NCBI GenBank assembly: GCA_013420905.1
Contig: JAAXNY010000001.1
Location: forward strand, 7,936,001-8,000,000
Direction: 5' to 3'
From: Collybia mongolica
Taxonomy: Eukaryota; Basidiomycota; Agaricomycetes; Agaricales; Clitocybaceae
Length of the DNA stretch: 64,000 nucleotides
Positions 1 to 12,652 of this stretch are shown here, piece by piece. Position 1 is the first letter of the stretch. Every line of letters starts with the position of its first letter. Below the pieces are notes generated by a model, which searched no databases, had not been told where the DNA came from, and was given only the letters and a program-made list of their open reading frames with translations. The position numbers and the translations under genes are program-made.

Positions 1-2229
1 TTAAGGTGACCTCCACCAGCGCAGGGTTAGAGATGACCATCAAAATTCTGAAAACTCGTCATAAGCCATCTTTGCCAATGAGTCCCCATGCTAACTCTGA
101 TATCATGGGTGAGATGGTTCAGGAAACTGAACGCAGACATTCAGCTGAGCTCAGGAGGTAATTGCTCAAAGGGATTAAGGTACAAGCTGATCACCCCTTG
201 CTCTGCTGTGCATTTCCACTTACTCATTTCCATTATAACTGATAAGCCTCAGTAAAAAGACTAGTCAGTGTTAGGTGGTGCACAGGTCTGACCCTGGTCT
301 GGATGTCATCCTGTGGTCAGGCAGTAGTCCAACTTATGTTCCTACCAAGCCAAAATAAATTGCCAAGAGATTTGAGAAATCTTTCTTTTGTTTTTGGTTC
401 TCAGCTTGCTTGAATGGGTGTTCTCGGTAACTGGCTTACAAAAATAGGTTAAAGTTTGTAAGACCTGCCCTGAACAGCTCTGGCTGCTGTGTCATGGCTT
501 CCTTCACCACGTCGTTACACCAAGCTGTGCTACTCACCTTGCTCCTCTCCATTGCGCAGCCATACCTGGATCACACTACTAATCAAGATGATAACACTTT
601 AGGTTCAGGCCTTCAACAGTTTTTGTAGATTGTGAGTCTCTAGACTGATCAATTTTATTGGTCAGGCACTAAAGCTTTCATTGCAACAGTTCTGTTAATC
701 CCTTCCCACAACCACAAAAAAAAACACTGTACTGCTCAAGTTCACTTTGCCATCAACATTGACAACACTGCATTCCCCTTGAATGGCTATCTCCAAGACC
801 TGGTAGGGATGGTATGAAGTGTGGCGAAAATTGTAAGCTTCAAATTTCATTATATATATTATGACTTGATGATGACATTGCTGCCTTCTAGGCAGTGTTG
901 TTGTGTGCCCTGCACCACACAGCATGGTGGGCATTCCATCATTCCATCCATAAAACTAACCATGCCATTCAAGACACAGGGGAAATGATAGAGAGAAATG
1001 ATTTTGAGGCTTTGCAATGGTGTAGCTAGATCAACTCCATGTACTAGAAATAATATAATATAAAAACTACTGGCCAGCATTAATTGACAGAACACTGACT
1101 CAGGACTGACTGAAAATTAAACGACGCTTCTTGATCTTTTACCACCACCATCCGACCATGGGAATTTGTCCCTCCTGCACTAGGTTGTCCCTAAACTACC
1201 TAACACCTCATCCCTAATCGACATTGCCTTTCATCAGACCACTCTTTCAGCCTGGGCCACCATCCTTTTATACCATATCCAAATTTTCAACTTATCAGAG
1301 CTGATCCTGACTATCTGCAGGGTCATCTCATCTTGCCTGTACTGGGGGCTTCACTAATCCATTCACATCCACCTCATCAACTACCAGGCCACATGAGGAC
1401 ACCACAACTCTAGTACTCTGCTTCGCACAGATCCTTAGGGAGCATCACCGCCAACATTCTCAATGATTTATTCGTACTCGCTTAACCACTACACCCAAAC
1501 ACAAAAGGAGGAAGGGGCCTGGCCCCTGATCAGCTACTGTCCCTGCACAGAGCACACCTCTTGGGGAGAATGCCAGTTTATTGACCAATGGTGGGATTTG
1601 GCGGCCTCATTTTGAGGGGAGTCATCGCTTTGGGAGAGTGGTGTGGAACAGGGGGGAAAGTAATAGGGGGGATTCAGGAGAGGGGGAGCAGGTTTGAGGT
1701 ACAGGTCATTCATTTAGCTTGGACATTTATCTTCAACACTGGGGGGGAGTAATGGGTTTCCAGGGTGCCCTGAAAATATCACGGGGGGAGTGGAACAGGG
1801 TACCAACGTGAAGGGAGGGGACCATGCCCCGACAAGCAAAGGCAAACCTTTAAGGCATTGGGAGGTTCAGACATGGTACAGTACAATACCGTTGGACTGC
1901 AGGTATCCTCAGTCTAGACCTGTAATATGACCTGGAGAGCAACTTAGTGTACAGCTCCACCCTGATGGCTCATTACAGATTACTTAGTGGTAATAGGTGT
2001 TTATGCCCGCATGTAGCTGGGTCAAACCCACATGCACTTAATATTATTATATGACCAAAAAAAAAAAAAAAAAAGACTGAAAATTGAACTACATTTAGTA
2101 ATCAATGCATACTGACTATTGAATGTCAATTGACCAGGACTTGACTAAGTATGTCAATCAATCGACTAAAGCTAGTTCATCAGCAAAAGGTCCAGGACCT
2201 TACCTCGGAATACATTGCAAATACAAGGT
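1..2229. other. No recognisable gene; repeat-like DNA
   Basis: I see no open frame with a recognisable domain. The stretch has several G-rich patches between about 1,600 and 1,810 and an 18-base A tract at 2057-2074. CG dinucleotides are rare, as in the transposon remnants that follow. It is probably old transposon or intergenic sequence, but I cannot assign it to a family. Confidence 0.5.
2057..2074 (+). repeat. A18 homopolymer tract
   Basis: Eighteen consecutive A residues follow a TA-rich stretch. It could be the poly-A end of an old retroposed copy, but I found no matching target duplication, so it is listed only as a simple repeat. Confidence 0.8.
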
Positions 2230-4239
2230 CTACCATTTAATTATCAGGTGCCAACCTGGTACCCCCAATGTATAAGAATGTATAAGCGCAAATTCTGATG
2301 TAAGGTTGTGCCTGCTCCAATTCAGGTGGACCTTGTATGGCCTCCCTGTTTGAGGTGGGCTTGGCGGAGCCGGTATTAGGACTGAATTGATGTCCGAATC
2401 TAGTATCTGACGAGGATTATGGCGGCATGGATGAGGAAGACAAGAGCCAGATGCCACTGGTGATGGGGATTTTCTTGAGTGGCGTGCAGGGACAAACGCT
2501 GGGGTTGAGTCTGCAGGCGGACCTGAACAAGGTGGACGTGAGTGAGCCAGGCTTGAGCAAGGGGGACTCAAACGAGGTGGGCTTGAGGGAGGTGGACTAG
2601 AATCCTCAAGGTCGTTTGGAGTGCGAGAATGAGCAAGCCGTTGTGCCATAAATTTCACATGATTGGATGGGCCTGTTTGTTTGATGAGAATGGGTGCTAA
2701 AGGTGGTTTAAAAACACATCTGTATGTAAAACTTTTAGAACAGCTAATGATGATGCAAGAAAATGTACTCATTCCACCATGCCAGGGTCTCAACACACCA
2801 AGCATCATTGGGGTCACCCTCAAAGAGAGATGCTACCACCACAAAAAAACTTCTCTTTGTCGAAAACACCATCCTTGGCTCTCCAGTCATCTTGCATGCA
2901 CATGAGCCACCATGCCTTGAAGATTTGAGATCATGTTGGACATCCAACAGCTTTAAAATGACACTCACATGCAATGTGGTATATGCAATTGTTTGTGGGG
3001 TCACCTCAGTCAGTCCATTGATCTTTGCTTGACACCCTTTTGTGCACCCAGGGCCAGGAGCGGTCCGGGTCACTGACAATGGAGACGTGAAAAGATGCCT
3101 CCAAACCTGTAGTTATATGCATCAAAAATTCATGAGATGGCTAATATGAACTTGAACAATACACACTTTTACAAGGAGTGGGCCCCAACAAAGTCCCTCT
3201 TGGATATTCTCTGGGTCATACTCTATGTTGTGGTTGTACAGGAAAGAAGGAAAATCCATCAAACACACAGGGATACGTCCGTCTTGAAGTTTGGGCATCA
3301 TTCTAGGGTCACATAAGTATTGAGTCATGCATGTGTTATGAAAAAAAAAAGTACTCAGCAGGGCCAGCATCAAATTCTGAGAGCATCCACATGGGGCATA
3401 GTAATCGTGCCAAGTCTGGGTGTTGGAAGCCTCAATGAGATCCTTTATCAGCATGAGGGGGGATGTGTGGTTCTAGGCAACATGCCGGCAAGTCCATTGC
3501 GACGTAGCTCAAGCCTGTATCCCTCAGACTTGAGCAATCATCAGATCAAGCACTTCCCATTGCTCTTAACATCTTTGATAGCATACATTTAGTGGATTTG
3601 AGTGGGGGTTATTGAGACACACTTACCTCTTGCATCAGAGGGTTCAACTTATCTAGATGTTTCTTGAATGGGACCATATGGTGCGAGAATCCAGTGATGC
3701 GGCCTTTTAAGAGCACATATAGGTGCAGATAAAACTCGTAACCTGATCTGAAAGCATGCATACATATGTTAGCCTGTAGTTAGCTTTGAAGTGGCCATAC
3801 AAAACACATGCGTACGTTTTGGAATGAGCACTCTCAACACCTAGCTCCAATCCTTCCCCTTCAATACCAACATCAAAAACAAAAGTGAAATTGATGAATG
3901 GATCCTGGCTTCTACCAAGCCAACATGCAGCCTTCTGAAATTCTCCAAGCATCAATGATTTGCAAAAACTCAATCATCAATTAGCAATAGGTAAGCTTTT
4001 CTTACTAACTTGGCCCGCTTCTGAGAAGGATTATTGAATGCATTGACCAGCCAATGTTTTTTAGGATGTGACTTGGTGTGGCCATTATCAGACATATTGG
4101 AGGCTTGAGATTCCTGACTGGACATGAATGGGAATGGTGTGAATGTGGGGAGGGATAAAGTGGGAGAGGAAGAAAGTGGGGGGAAGATGGAGGTTGAGGA
4201 TGAAAGGATGTGCACAAGACAACAATGCGATTGGGTCAC
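2230..4239 (-). pseudogene. DUF6698-like protein gene, probably decayed
   Basis: Minus-strand pieces read in gene order. A Ser/Thr/Pro-rich N-terminus leads to a segment beginning KKHWLVNAFNN (4239-3970). Next comes a segment with FINFTFVFDVG (3973-3707), then one with GLCWGPLLVKV (3454-3122). The last parts read VTPQTIAYTTLHV and ETLAWWNEYIF (3079-2744). The order of these motifs resembles the DUF6698 family common in Agaricomycetes, where a 'GLLRSHLL', a 'TPASIAY' and a 'LTWWN' motif occur in this order. That match is from memory, not a search. A Pro/Ser-rich tail may run to 2230. The frame changes between pieces are not all explained by clean introns, so the copy is probably broken. It diverges from the Plavaka gene 90 bp away and may belong to the same mobile unit. 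Function is unknown. Confidence 0.5.
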
Positions 4240-7200
4240 GTGTCATCCATGGTTGTATTTCCATGAAGTCCAGCCCCAGGTTAACAGGCTAAGCTCTTCC
4301 ACATTCACCAGCTCATTCAGTCCTATGTGCCTTGCTTGGGTTTTTTTTTTATGGTACTTGTATGCTCAGCCTGTAAACAAAATGATTTCAAGAGTAAATC
4401 TGGACTTGGCTGGCATTGGCAAAAGTGCAAAAGTGTTGTACCAGCAGCAAAGGCGATGTTCGAGAAGAGGGACCAAAGGCTACAAGAAAGGAAGCTAAGA
4501 GAGGGAATGGAGAGGATAGAACAGCAAGAACAGGATGGGTATGAGATGGAGGTTCTGGAGGGTAATTCCAATGACCAGGTGTGTAGTAAATCAATCCAAG
4601 CACAAGCAATATCTAACCTTTCTTATTATCTTATTAGATGGAGGTAGACAATGCTGGACTGTCTCATGTAGAAGACAAACCTACTTTTAAGCCAGCACCA
4701 ACTACTTCAGGCCATGTTTGAGCATTTCCTTGTCAATATAAAGATTTTTTGCCATCATCTGCTACCTCAGTCCCTCATATGCCTGATTGCCCACCCAAAA
4801 TCATCAACAAGAACATCCCTGAAGTAATTTACAAGCCCTCTTCATCACCTGAACCACCTCAAGCTGCAGAAGTACTTCTTGAAATGGAACCAAACAAATT
4901 CAGGCTATATCGCGTCTATACAACATTTCCCACAAATGATCCAGATTCTTTGCTCCTTTTTTCAACACGACTGTCTTCTGACTAATGAGCTGGTTTTATG
5001 GTGGTTTGACTATGAAGTCTCTTGCTGAGCTTGACTCTCTTGTGCAAGATGTGATCTTAGCTGATGACTTCAAACAGGAACACCTCAAAGGATTTAGTGC
5101 CACCCAGGAACTTTGTCGGCTCAACAACCATGCAGATAATCCAGGACTACACCCTGAAGATGATTGGAAGGAGTCCACAGTCAAGCTTCAACTACTGGTG
5201 GAAAGGTTTAAACACAAGAGTGAAAATGATGCACCTGAATTTGAAGTTCCTGGTGTCTACCATCAAAGTCTTCTCTCCATTATTAAATCAGCCTTTCAGG
5301 AACCCATCGCAAAAACATTCCATTTTTCACCCTTCCAACTCTTCTGGAAACCATCCCCAAGTGAGCCTCCACAATGTGTCATTAGTGAAATCTACAACTT
5401 GGACACACTACTGGCTGAGCACAAGAAGATCCAGAAGCAGCCTCATGAACCCAGATGTACACTCAAAACGGCAGTGGCCACAATAATACTCTGGTCAGAC
5501 TCCACCCACCTTGCCAACTTTGGTACTGCATCACTTTGGCCAATCTATGCTTTTTTTGGTAACCAATCAAAATATCCCCGTGGCAAGCCAACATCCTTTG
5601 CTGCTCATCATCTTGCTTACATTCCATCAGTAAGCCACTTTGTATTGTTTCATCCACAGTGCACTGAGTCCTTCATACAGTTGCCAGACACTCTTCAAGA
5701 TATATACACCGAAATCTTCAAAGGTATCAGTGCATCATCAGCAACTCTAAAGCACCTCAAGCATGAACTCATGCATGCAATCTGGGAGCTTTTGCTTGAT
5801 CCCAAATTCATGCATGCTTATGAACATGGTATAGTTATTGAATGTGCAGATGGAATAATGAGACAGCTCTTTCCTTGTTTTTTTACTTACTCAGCAGATT
5901 ACCCTGAGAAGTAAGTATCTTATTATGCTTACAGAAGTGATACTGATCTCTACCTCTTTAGAATTCTTTTGGCCACCATCAAGTATCTTGCGACATGCCC
6001 TTACCCAAGATGTTTTATTCAGAAAGATCAATACCTCTCATGGGCACAAAATTTGACACCAAATGACGTGAAAATATCCATGAGGACAATATTTGATGAC
6101 AGGAAAAAATTGAGTTGACATGTAGCTGGATTTTTGAATGCGGTGTGGGTGTTAATAGCACCTGGGTTGAGGGCGTCCTCAAACCGAAATCTTGGGTGCC
6201 AACAAGGGTAAGTTTAGCCCTTAAAAATCTAACAGTGCTAGCTAATTGCATTCAACAGAATGCCTTTTCAACACAGCTGTCAAAATTTGGGTTTAATTTC
6301 TATTCAATGTTTGTTCCAGACCTGCTTCATGAGTTTGAATTGGGAGTTTGGAAAGCTGTTTTTACCCACCTCATGTGAGTATTGTATGCTGCAGGTGGAC
6401 ATAAAATTCAAGAATCAAATCGCCAGTAAGTTTTGGAACTTATAACATTTTACTTTTGCTAAATTGTTACATGTAGCTTCCGCCAGGTACCTATATTTGG
6501 GCGTGATACAATCCAATGGTTCAACAACAATGCTTCAGGGATGAAGAAACTCGCTGCTTGAGGCTTTGAGGATTTGCTTCAGGTACTGATCAGCTATCAT
6601 AACAACTCTCAGAATCACTGAGAACTTTTTAGTGTGCCATCCCTGTTTTTGAGACTCTTCTCCCAGAACCTCACAATGGAGTCATCCTCAATCTACTGTT
6701 TGTCCTGGCCACATGGCATGCATATGCAAAACTTCGGGTACATACAACAGCCTCACTTGGATTTTTTGAAACAACAACAACTGCACTAGGCCAGGCCTTA
6801 CAACGATTTGCCAACACCACCTGCAAGGAATTTGTCACCAAGGAACTCCCTCATGAGGAGGCAGCATGTGGGAGGCGTAAAGCTGCAACTGCTGCTTGTA
6901 AGGCTAAGGAACAAGCTCCCACTGACAAAGGCAAAGAGAAAGATCCCTCAGACCAAAAAAAACAGAAGGGAAAGAAAAAGGACAGGGCACTTCGCAAAGT
7001 CTTCAATCTTTGCACTTACAAGTTGCATGCACTCGGGGACTATGTGAAGAATATCTGGCTATATGGTACAACAGACAATTATTCCACCCAAGTCGTGAGT
7101 CTATCTACCACCCACAATATTCAGAAACCCACCCCTTCTCTAGGGTGAACTTGAGCACCGCCGTGTCAAGCGCTTTTATGCACGCACCAACAAGCTCCAG

Positions 7201-8493
7201 CAATTCACACAGCAAATGGCAAAACACCAACAATGCAAACATATTCTTCGTAATATGAGGCTTCGGCATGAACAAACCATACAGGCCCAGTTAGCAACTA
7301 CCGAAATCCTTGATAATGCCATAGACCATCCTACTCCCATGCCAGCATCAACAAATATCAAGCCTACTGCTGCTGTTCCATTTGAAGTGTCAGACCCACT
7401 TCCCAACACACTCCCCTCCCTTCACCACCACATATCAGAGTCAACAAGGCACTATGAGAACATCACGCAATGGCTCACCAAGCATGGCAATGACCCTGCA
7501 ATGACAGTTTCCCCTAGCTTTTGCTCAATAGCATACAGAATTTTCTTCCACAGCTCAAGAACCACTTACTCAGCCATATCCTTGGTCACTCTTTTGATGG
7601 TGATGAGACACCCTTTTCAGATGAGGAGCGTAATACAATCAGTTTTGTCAACAACAAGATATATAAACACAAGGTAATCCATTTCAACTATCGACATATG
7701 ATATGTGTCACTCGCAAGACTCTGTCAACCCCCGAACTCATGCCGATGTCATGGTCCTGTCACACAAAGATCCCAATACCCAGGATTCCCATCCATACTG
7801 GTATGCATGCATTATTGGTATCTTCCATGCTCAGGTTCAACATGTTGGACCAGGATCCAAATCAGATGACCCACAGAAAATGGTATTTCTCTGGGTATGT
7901 TGGTTCGGACGTGATTTGAGATACTGTGCTGGTTGGACTTCTCAGAGGCTTCATCACATTGGATTTGTGGATAGCACCGATCCTCAAGCATTTGGATTTT
8001 TAGACCCAAGTGAGGTGATCTGTGGAGTCCACATGATTCCTGCCTTTGCCCATGGTCATGCTTCAAATTTACTTGGCCCTTCAATTTCACACCAGACTGC
8101 TGAGAACAATGAAGATTGGATATTTTACTATGTTGGAATGTGAGTTTATCTTCACTTTTGCAAATTTTCCATAAATTGAGCCCTCACAGGTTTGTTGATT
8201 GAGATATGTTTATGTGATTTCATGGAGGCATCAGACATAAAGCAATGTGGGACGCACTAGCAAAAATCAGCAAAGAATTTCATGGCCTCTTTGAGGAATA
8301 TGGAGAAGATGACCCAATGGTCGGTGGAAGTGGCTTGAATGATCACGGTGACAAAGCAGGAGATGATGACAGTGATGATGAGGGAGAGGATAGCCAGGAG
8401 GAGAATGATGACAATGAAACCGATGAAGATGAGGATGAAGATGAAGCAAATGGTGATGATTTGGGTCCCGAGGATGGTGAGGAGACTTGGGAA

Positions 8494-9432
8494 TAATGCT
8501 GCCGCAGTTCAGGTTCAAGGGGGGTTCAGTTCCGGTTCGAACGGCGTTCGAACTGGGAACCGAATACAAAATATATTGAACGAGTTATGATAGAGCAGAT
8601 GGCAACATCAAGACAAATCCCTATCATCACAACAAACCTCCATGGCAACCAAAGTCTCCCAATCTCCTGTATCATTATCAACCTGAACCTGAGTGTCAGC
8701 AGGTGCCCCGATGTGGCCATTTTGATATGCGCTTTTCAGAATTTGGAGTGCCTCAAATGCATCGGGGGTGAGGCAGCTGCGGCAAGCTGTCCCAGTGATC
8801 CCACCACCTGAAAATGCATGCTCCGAGGGTGTCGCAGAACCCTGGATGGCAAGGTAGTCCCAGGCCATCCGAGCCCAAGTAGGATAATGGTGTGGCCCAG
8901 AGTTCTTCTGTAACAGTGTTGGTATGTGTGACAATGAATATTTCAGGGAGGACGTACACCCCAATATCCAATGACATCGACAACTCCATCTTCAAGAGGG
9001 CTCTCCAGATACTTCTTAAATTCGTCACAAGGATTGGCTTTCCCACGTTCTGCATCATGGCGGCTGCGAACGGATTCACGCATCCACGCGTAGCCATATT
9101 GGCCCTGTGCCTTATCTCCCTTGACTAAGATCCTGTCAGCATTTTCCGCATTCAAGTTGGTGCCTTGGTCCTTGTCCTGAGCCCTGAACAGATTCTCGCG
9201 ACACACTCACGATCTTGCATGAGTTGCATCGCCACTCTTGAAAAAAATTCAACGCTGCGCTCATCGGTTCGAACGGGTTCGAACGGGTTCACCTTTCCTT
9301 CCCCCTGCCTGAACCCTGAACTGAACTTTCGGTTCAGTTCAACAAAACCTTTGAACCTTGAACTGAACTTCGGTCCAGTCCTGAACAGTTCACGTTCGAA
9401 CCGCGGTTCAGAACCGAACTGCGGCAGCACTA
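8494..9432. mobile_element. hAT element, internally deleted, 939 bp
   Basis: The ends are inverted copies: the left end is TAATGCTGCCGCAGTTC and the complement of the right end is TAGTGCTGCCGCAGTTC, one mismatch in 17. It is flanked by an exact 8-bp duplication, CTTGGGAA, at 8486-8493 and 9433-9440. Both the 8-bp duplication and the end sequence are hallmarks of hAT elements. Sub-terminal regions (about 8,520-8,570 and 9,265-9,420) are full of short GGTTCGAAC-like repeats, where hAT transposases usually bind. Only the transposase C-terminus remains inside, so the copy needs a helper. Confidence 0.93.
8608..9206 (-). pseudogene. hAT transposase C-terminal remnant
   Basis: The minus strand encodes NPCDEFKKYLESPLEDG in one frame (9206-8943). 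It continues in another frame (8964-8608) with YPTWARMAWDYLAIQGSATP, SEHAFSGGGITGT and FEALQILKSAYQNG. This is the hAT dimerisation region at the extreme C-terminus of the transposase. The catalytic RNase-H-like core and the BED finger are absent and a frame change separates the two parts, so no active enzyme can be made. Confidence 0.88.
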
Positions 9433-9476
9433 CTTGGGAAGATGTTTTGGATGCCGAGGGGTATGCCCCGCTTTAA

Positions 9477-10922
9477 TGTTCTGTTTTTCTCCTTTTCGCG
9501 CGCTCTCATGTTTGCAACGCAATCCATGTACCAGAAAAAATTATGATTAATTTGTAAAGTTACCACAATAATCGAGAGTACAATAAAAAGTGAATCAAAT
9601 ATTCTCCCCACCTTACATTATGCCCCCAGATTGAGCTAGCCATCCCAGTTTGCTACAAACATGGCTGCCCGCATACCTTGGAATACCAGGCCCCGCCATG
9701 TTGGGCTGACTTTCCCACGAGCCACAATCCAATACCCAGTCGGAGCCCTTTTGCTGATGTCGGTCAAATGTCTCAAAAACGCATATTAGTTAGTCTTAGG
9801 TCTAATCTGACTAAAAGCCTACCATTCACTGACCACAGATCGACTTCTGCTTTTTACTGAGGATAAGCACTGATGGATAAATTGGCGGCTGACGCAGCAT
9901 AATCGTTCATATTTGATGAAGTCCAAGGCCTTTTTCTGCGAGCCCCAGCAAACGGCCTCGCTTGTTGAAAAGTAATGGTACGGCAGCTCGAGACTGATCC
10001 ACGACCGCAAGAACGATATTTTTTTGGTCATGACTTGATTCTTTCATGGATAAGAAATATAGTACATGTACGCAGAACGTAATTCTTGCTCGCATAGAAA
10101 TTCAAAGTATCAGATAGCCTACACAATTTGTCGCAACAGGAACGCCGATGGCCCTTCTACCATCCAGTGAAATAACTTCCAAGGTGCAAAGCTCGAGGTA
10201 GCGACCCCCGCATCCGTCTCGGCACACCAAGCGGACGGTGGTCGGAGAAGATACGCCAGGCAGCGACTCCGAAATTCTCACTATAAATAAGTGAAATCTT
10301 GCTGATAAACCCCTGAAAAATATATGTGATTGTAGTTTGGCAGACTTCAATGTGGTCTGATCGACGAGTCGGTGTGATCGGGGTGAGAGGACGAGGTGCT
10401 GAATTTCTGTTGTTCAGTATATTCCAGTGAACTGGATAATCTGTGTCCTGGGAAGGGTTATGGTCAAGGGAGGCTCCTTCATTTGCAGATACACTCACCT
10501 CAAAGCGCTCAAAACTTTGCTTAGCCCGCTACACTATTACACTCTCTATAGCACAGGTCAATCCACTGTAACCCCCTCTCATTTCTCGATAGAAAAACCC
10601 ATTGTAGTCACAGGACTGTTGTCTTAACGAATTTGGGAGTGTCTAGATTCTTCTGGGGAGCGCTAATGGTTAGCGGCCATCTCGGGCAGTTGAGGCGTGC
10701 GAATTTATCTTTGACTGGGTGGCGTGGAGGCCATAACTCGGTGTCCTGGATGTTAAAGTTGCTGGCATATATATGTGGGTGATGCATGATGAGGTTCAGT
10801 CTTGGGCGCAAACGCCGCTACCCATCAGAAGCAATGATTGTGATCCAACTAATTATTTTTCAACCAGATACAAATGTGGTGGATAGTGGTAATTTAATAT
10901 TAATATAAGTATATGGTACGTG
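9477..10922. other. Unassigned interval, possible minus-strand gene
   Basis: No family is recognised here. Minus-strand frames between about 10,500 and 9,820 show plausible splice signals, for example a donor near 10,498 and an acceptor near 10,320 (TTTTTCAG). They also contain a reading VRLVCRDGCGGRYLELC. A small spliced gene is therefore possible. I could not build a convincing full model, and none of the short frames alone is persuasive. Confidence 0.3.
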
Positions 10923-12081
10923 TCATAATTCAGTAATATCGTCAAGGAATCCTGGCTCCAGCCAAGCGGGTGCACAAAGTGCAAAGTTTATGAGCCCAAC
11001 ACCCCAATCCGCCTGAGACCCAGCGAAAGAGCCGCACGAAGCATTACGGGGGCGTTTCAGATGTCGGCTCAGAGATGAGCTGCGCACAAACACTTTGCGG
11101 CATTCTGGGTATGGGCACTGAAAGCGACCAGGGAAGTGTGTCTCTCGGTGTTTGAAGCATTCGAAGCGGGTTTTGGAGATGTGCCGGCAGCCGTTCACTC
11201 GGCAGACAACCTCTGGGTCGCATTTTTGTCGTTTTGAGGGAGATGCGGATTCATCCTGTTGGGATGTAAGGATGGCCGTGAAGGTTAGAGAGTCAGAGCA
11301 CTTACTCTACTGTGGGCCGCCTTCCTCTTTATGGGCGTTATATCGGGCTCTGAAGATGAGTCTGTGGACGTCCTGACATTCGACCGCATCCTGTTGAATC
11401 GCCTTCGACTTCCAGTGAAAAGGTTTCCGAAATCACCATCTTTGTCCTCTTCTCTCCCAGAGTCGACATATTCCTCCTCCGCCCAGCTGTTCTTCGGAGC
11501 TGCCTTCTGCTTCATGACGGGAGTCTGGGGTAACGGAGGGGGGGGAAGAGAAGGGAAAAATGTAACGGGATTTTTGGCGGGCTCCTCAGGATTGATCCCA
11601 AGTAACTCCTCCCATGAAATGGTGTCAGAATCAAACTCATATTTCGGTTCCGTGAAGGTAAATGTCATGTCAAAAGTATCTTGTTGAGGCGGCGTGGCCA
11701 CAGGTTCGGACTCAGGGGAGGGGTCGCGCTGGGTTGAAGGACTAGGTCAGCCGGGGTATGAAGAAAGTAACCACGCCGGACGCTCACCTCTGCCCAAAGA
11801 CTGATTAGCTCCTGGAGCACAGCGAGCTTCTCATCCCTCATATCGATAAACCCAAGAGCTAGTTCTTCCTGAATTGGCTCCACTTCGAAGTGGAAAGTAG
11901 TGGGTGTCTGGGCTGGGCTAGTGATCTTAAAATTGAAAGTGTCTAGTTCTTTTATTGAGATGGAGAGGCGTCTCGGTTCATCCCAGCTTGTCGGGAGCTC
12001 TGGGGTGGTTATCCAAGGCCATTGCAGGGGCGCGAATGATTCAAAGAATGTGGATGGTTGATCGAGCGAGGTAAAGGACAT
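10923..12081 (-). CDS. C2H2 zinc-finger protein, probable transcription factor
   Basis: This is a three-exon model. Exon 1 starts at ATG 12081 and ends ..LWAE. A GT..AG intron (ending near 11,735) joins it to RDPSPESEPVATPP. A second intron near 11,300 joins ..KAAHSR to DESASPSKRQK, and the protein ends ..LDDITEL. The N-terminal half is acidic and Pro-rich, as in activation domains. KRQK just before the fingers is a plausible nuclear signal. Finger 1 is CX4CX12HX3H (CRVNGC..KHRETH). Finger 2 starts CX4CX12H (CPYPEC..SRH), but the final His is replaced: the next possible ligand is a Cys eight residues on. The likely role is sequence-specific DNA binding; targets are unknown. Upstream, 12082-12200 could hold 5' untranslated sequence. 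Confidence 0.72.
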
Positions 12082-12652
12082 TGGGAACGTGTCTCCCGCG
12101 AGGTTCGTTGGGTATGTCTACTCGGTCCGTAGTTAGTCAAGGGGGAAACGAAGAACATGGGGTAGGCGCACTGTAAAGAAGGAGTCCATCATGGCACCTG
12201 GCCTGTAAGTCTAAGCGTAAAAGGAACGTTGGTCAGTGATATACAAGAAGGGAGTGGCAAGGTGCGCAGGTCTGATCAACAGCCGAGAGATCGTCGATGG
12301 GGACAGGGTTGAAGTCCAATAATCATGGCTATATATATATTGGAGACTTAAAGACTTCGAGATCTTTGGCACAACCCTTCTTTGTCGTCAGTGAATGCAC
12401 GGTGGCTGTACCCATTGTCCTTTGGGCACGATCGCCACTGAATGAGCTCATCATCGTTGCCTTTGTTTTCTAGAAAGCCGATGATGACAATGAGTACCTC
12501 GCTTTTAGTTTCCCATGGGGAGACAATTTGCGCACCGTTTCTCTCGTGAGCCTGTGGTCTCTTGTTGCCTGATCCATTTCTAATCGTCATCAAAGGGTCC
12601 CATTCAAACTTTAGTTACATTCTTTGTTACATATACATATACATAGACTTGT
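12082..12652. other. Intergenic interval between zinc-finger gene and cyanase
   Basis: There is no supported gene. A TATA-like alternating stretch lies near 12,332-12,340 (TATATATATA). One 81-codon frame on the minus strand has no recognisable features and is treated as chance. Confidence 0.5.

Larger units (their letters stand above)
4327..9476 (+). pseudogene. Plavaka-type (CACTA-like) transposase gene, decayed
   Basis: The N-terminus has a zinc-binding motif, CSACx13HWQKC. The core reads STHLANFGTASLWPIY, HAYEHGIVIECADG, FFTYSADYPEK (4985-5914), then FVPDLLHEFELGVWK near 6,340 and, near the C-terminus, VHMIPAFAHGHASN (about 8,040). The end is a long Asp/Glu-rich tail. These motifs are typical of Plavaka transposases, a CACTA-related cut-and-paste family of mushroom fungi. 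The gene is interrupted. A TGA near 4,720 lies just before an AFP..QYKDF stretch, the frame changes near 4,985, and shifts occur around 6,060-6,110. A hAT element at 8494-9432 splits the acidic tail; removing it restores the reading ..TWE|DVLD.. to a TAA at 9474-9476. I did not find the terminal inverted repeats. Confidence 0.8.

Noticed and set aside
8245..8496. Separate acidic protein gene
   Set aside because: It is the acidic tail of the Plavaka transposase, cut by the hAT insertion; it aligns in frame with the sequence after the second target copy.
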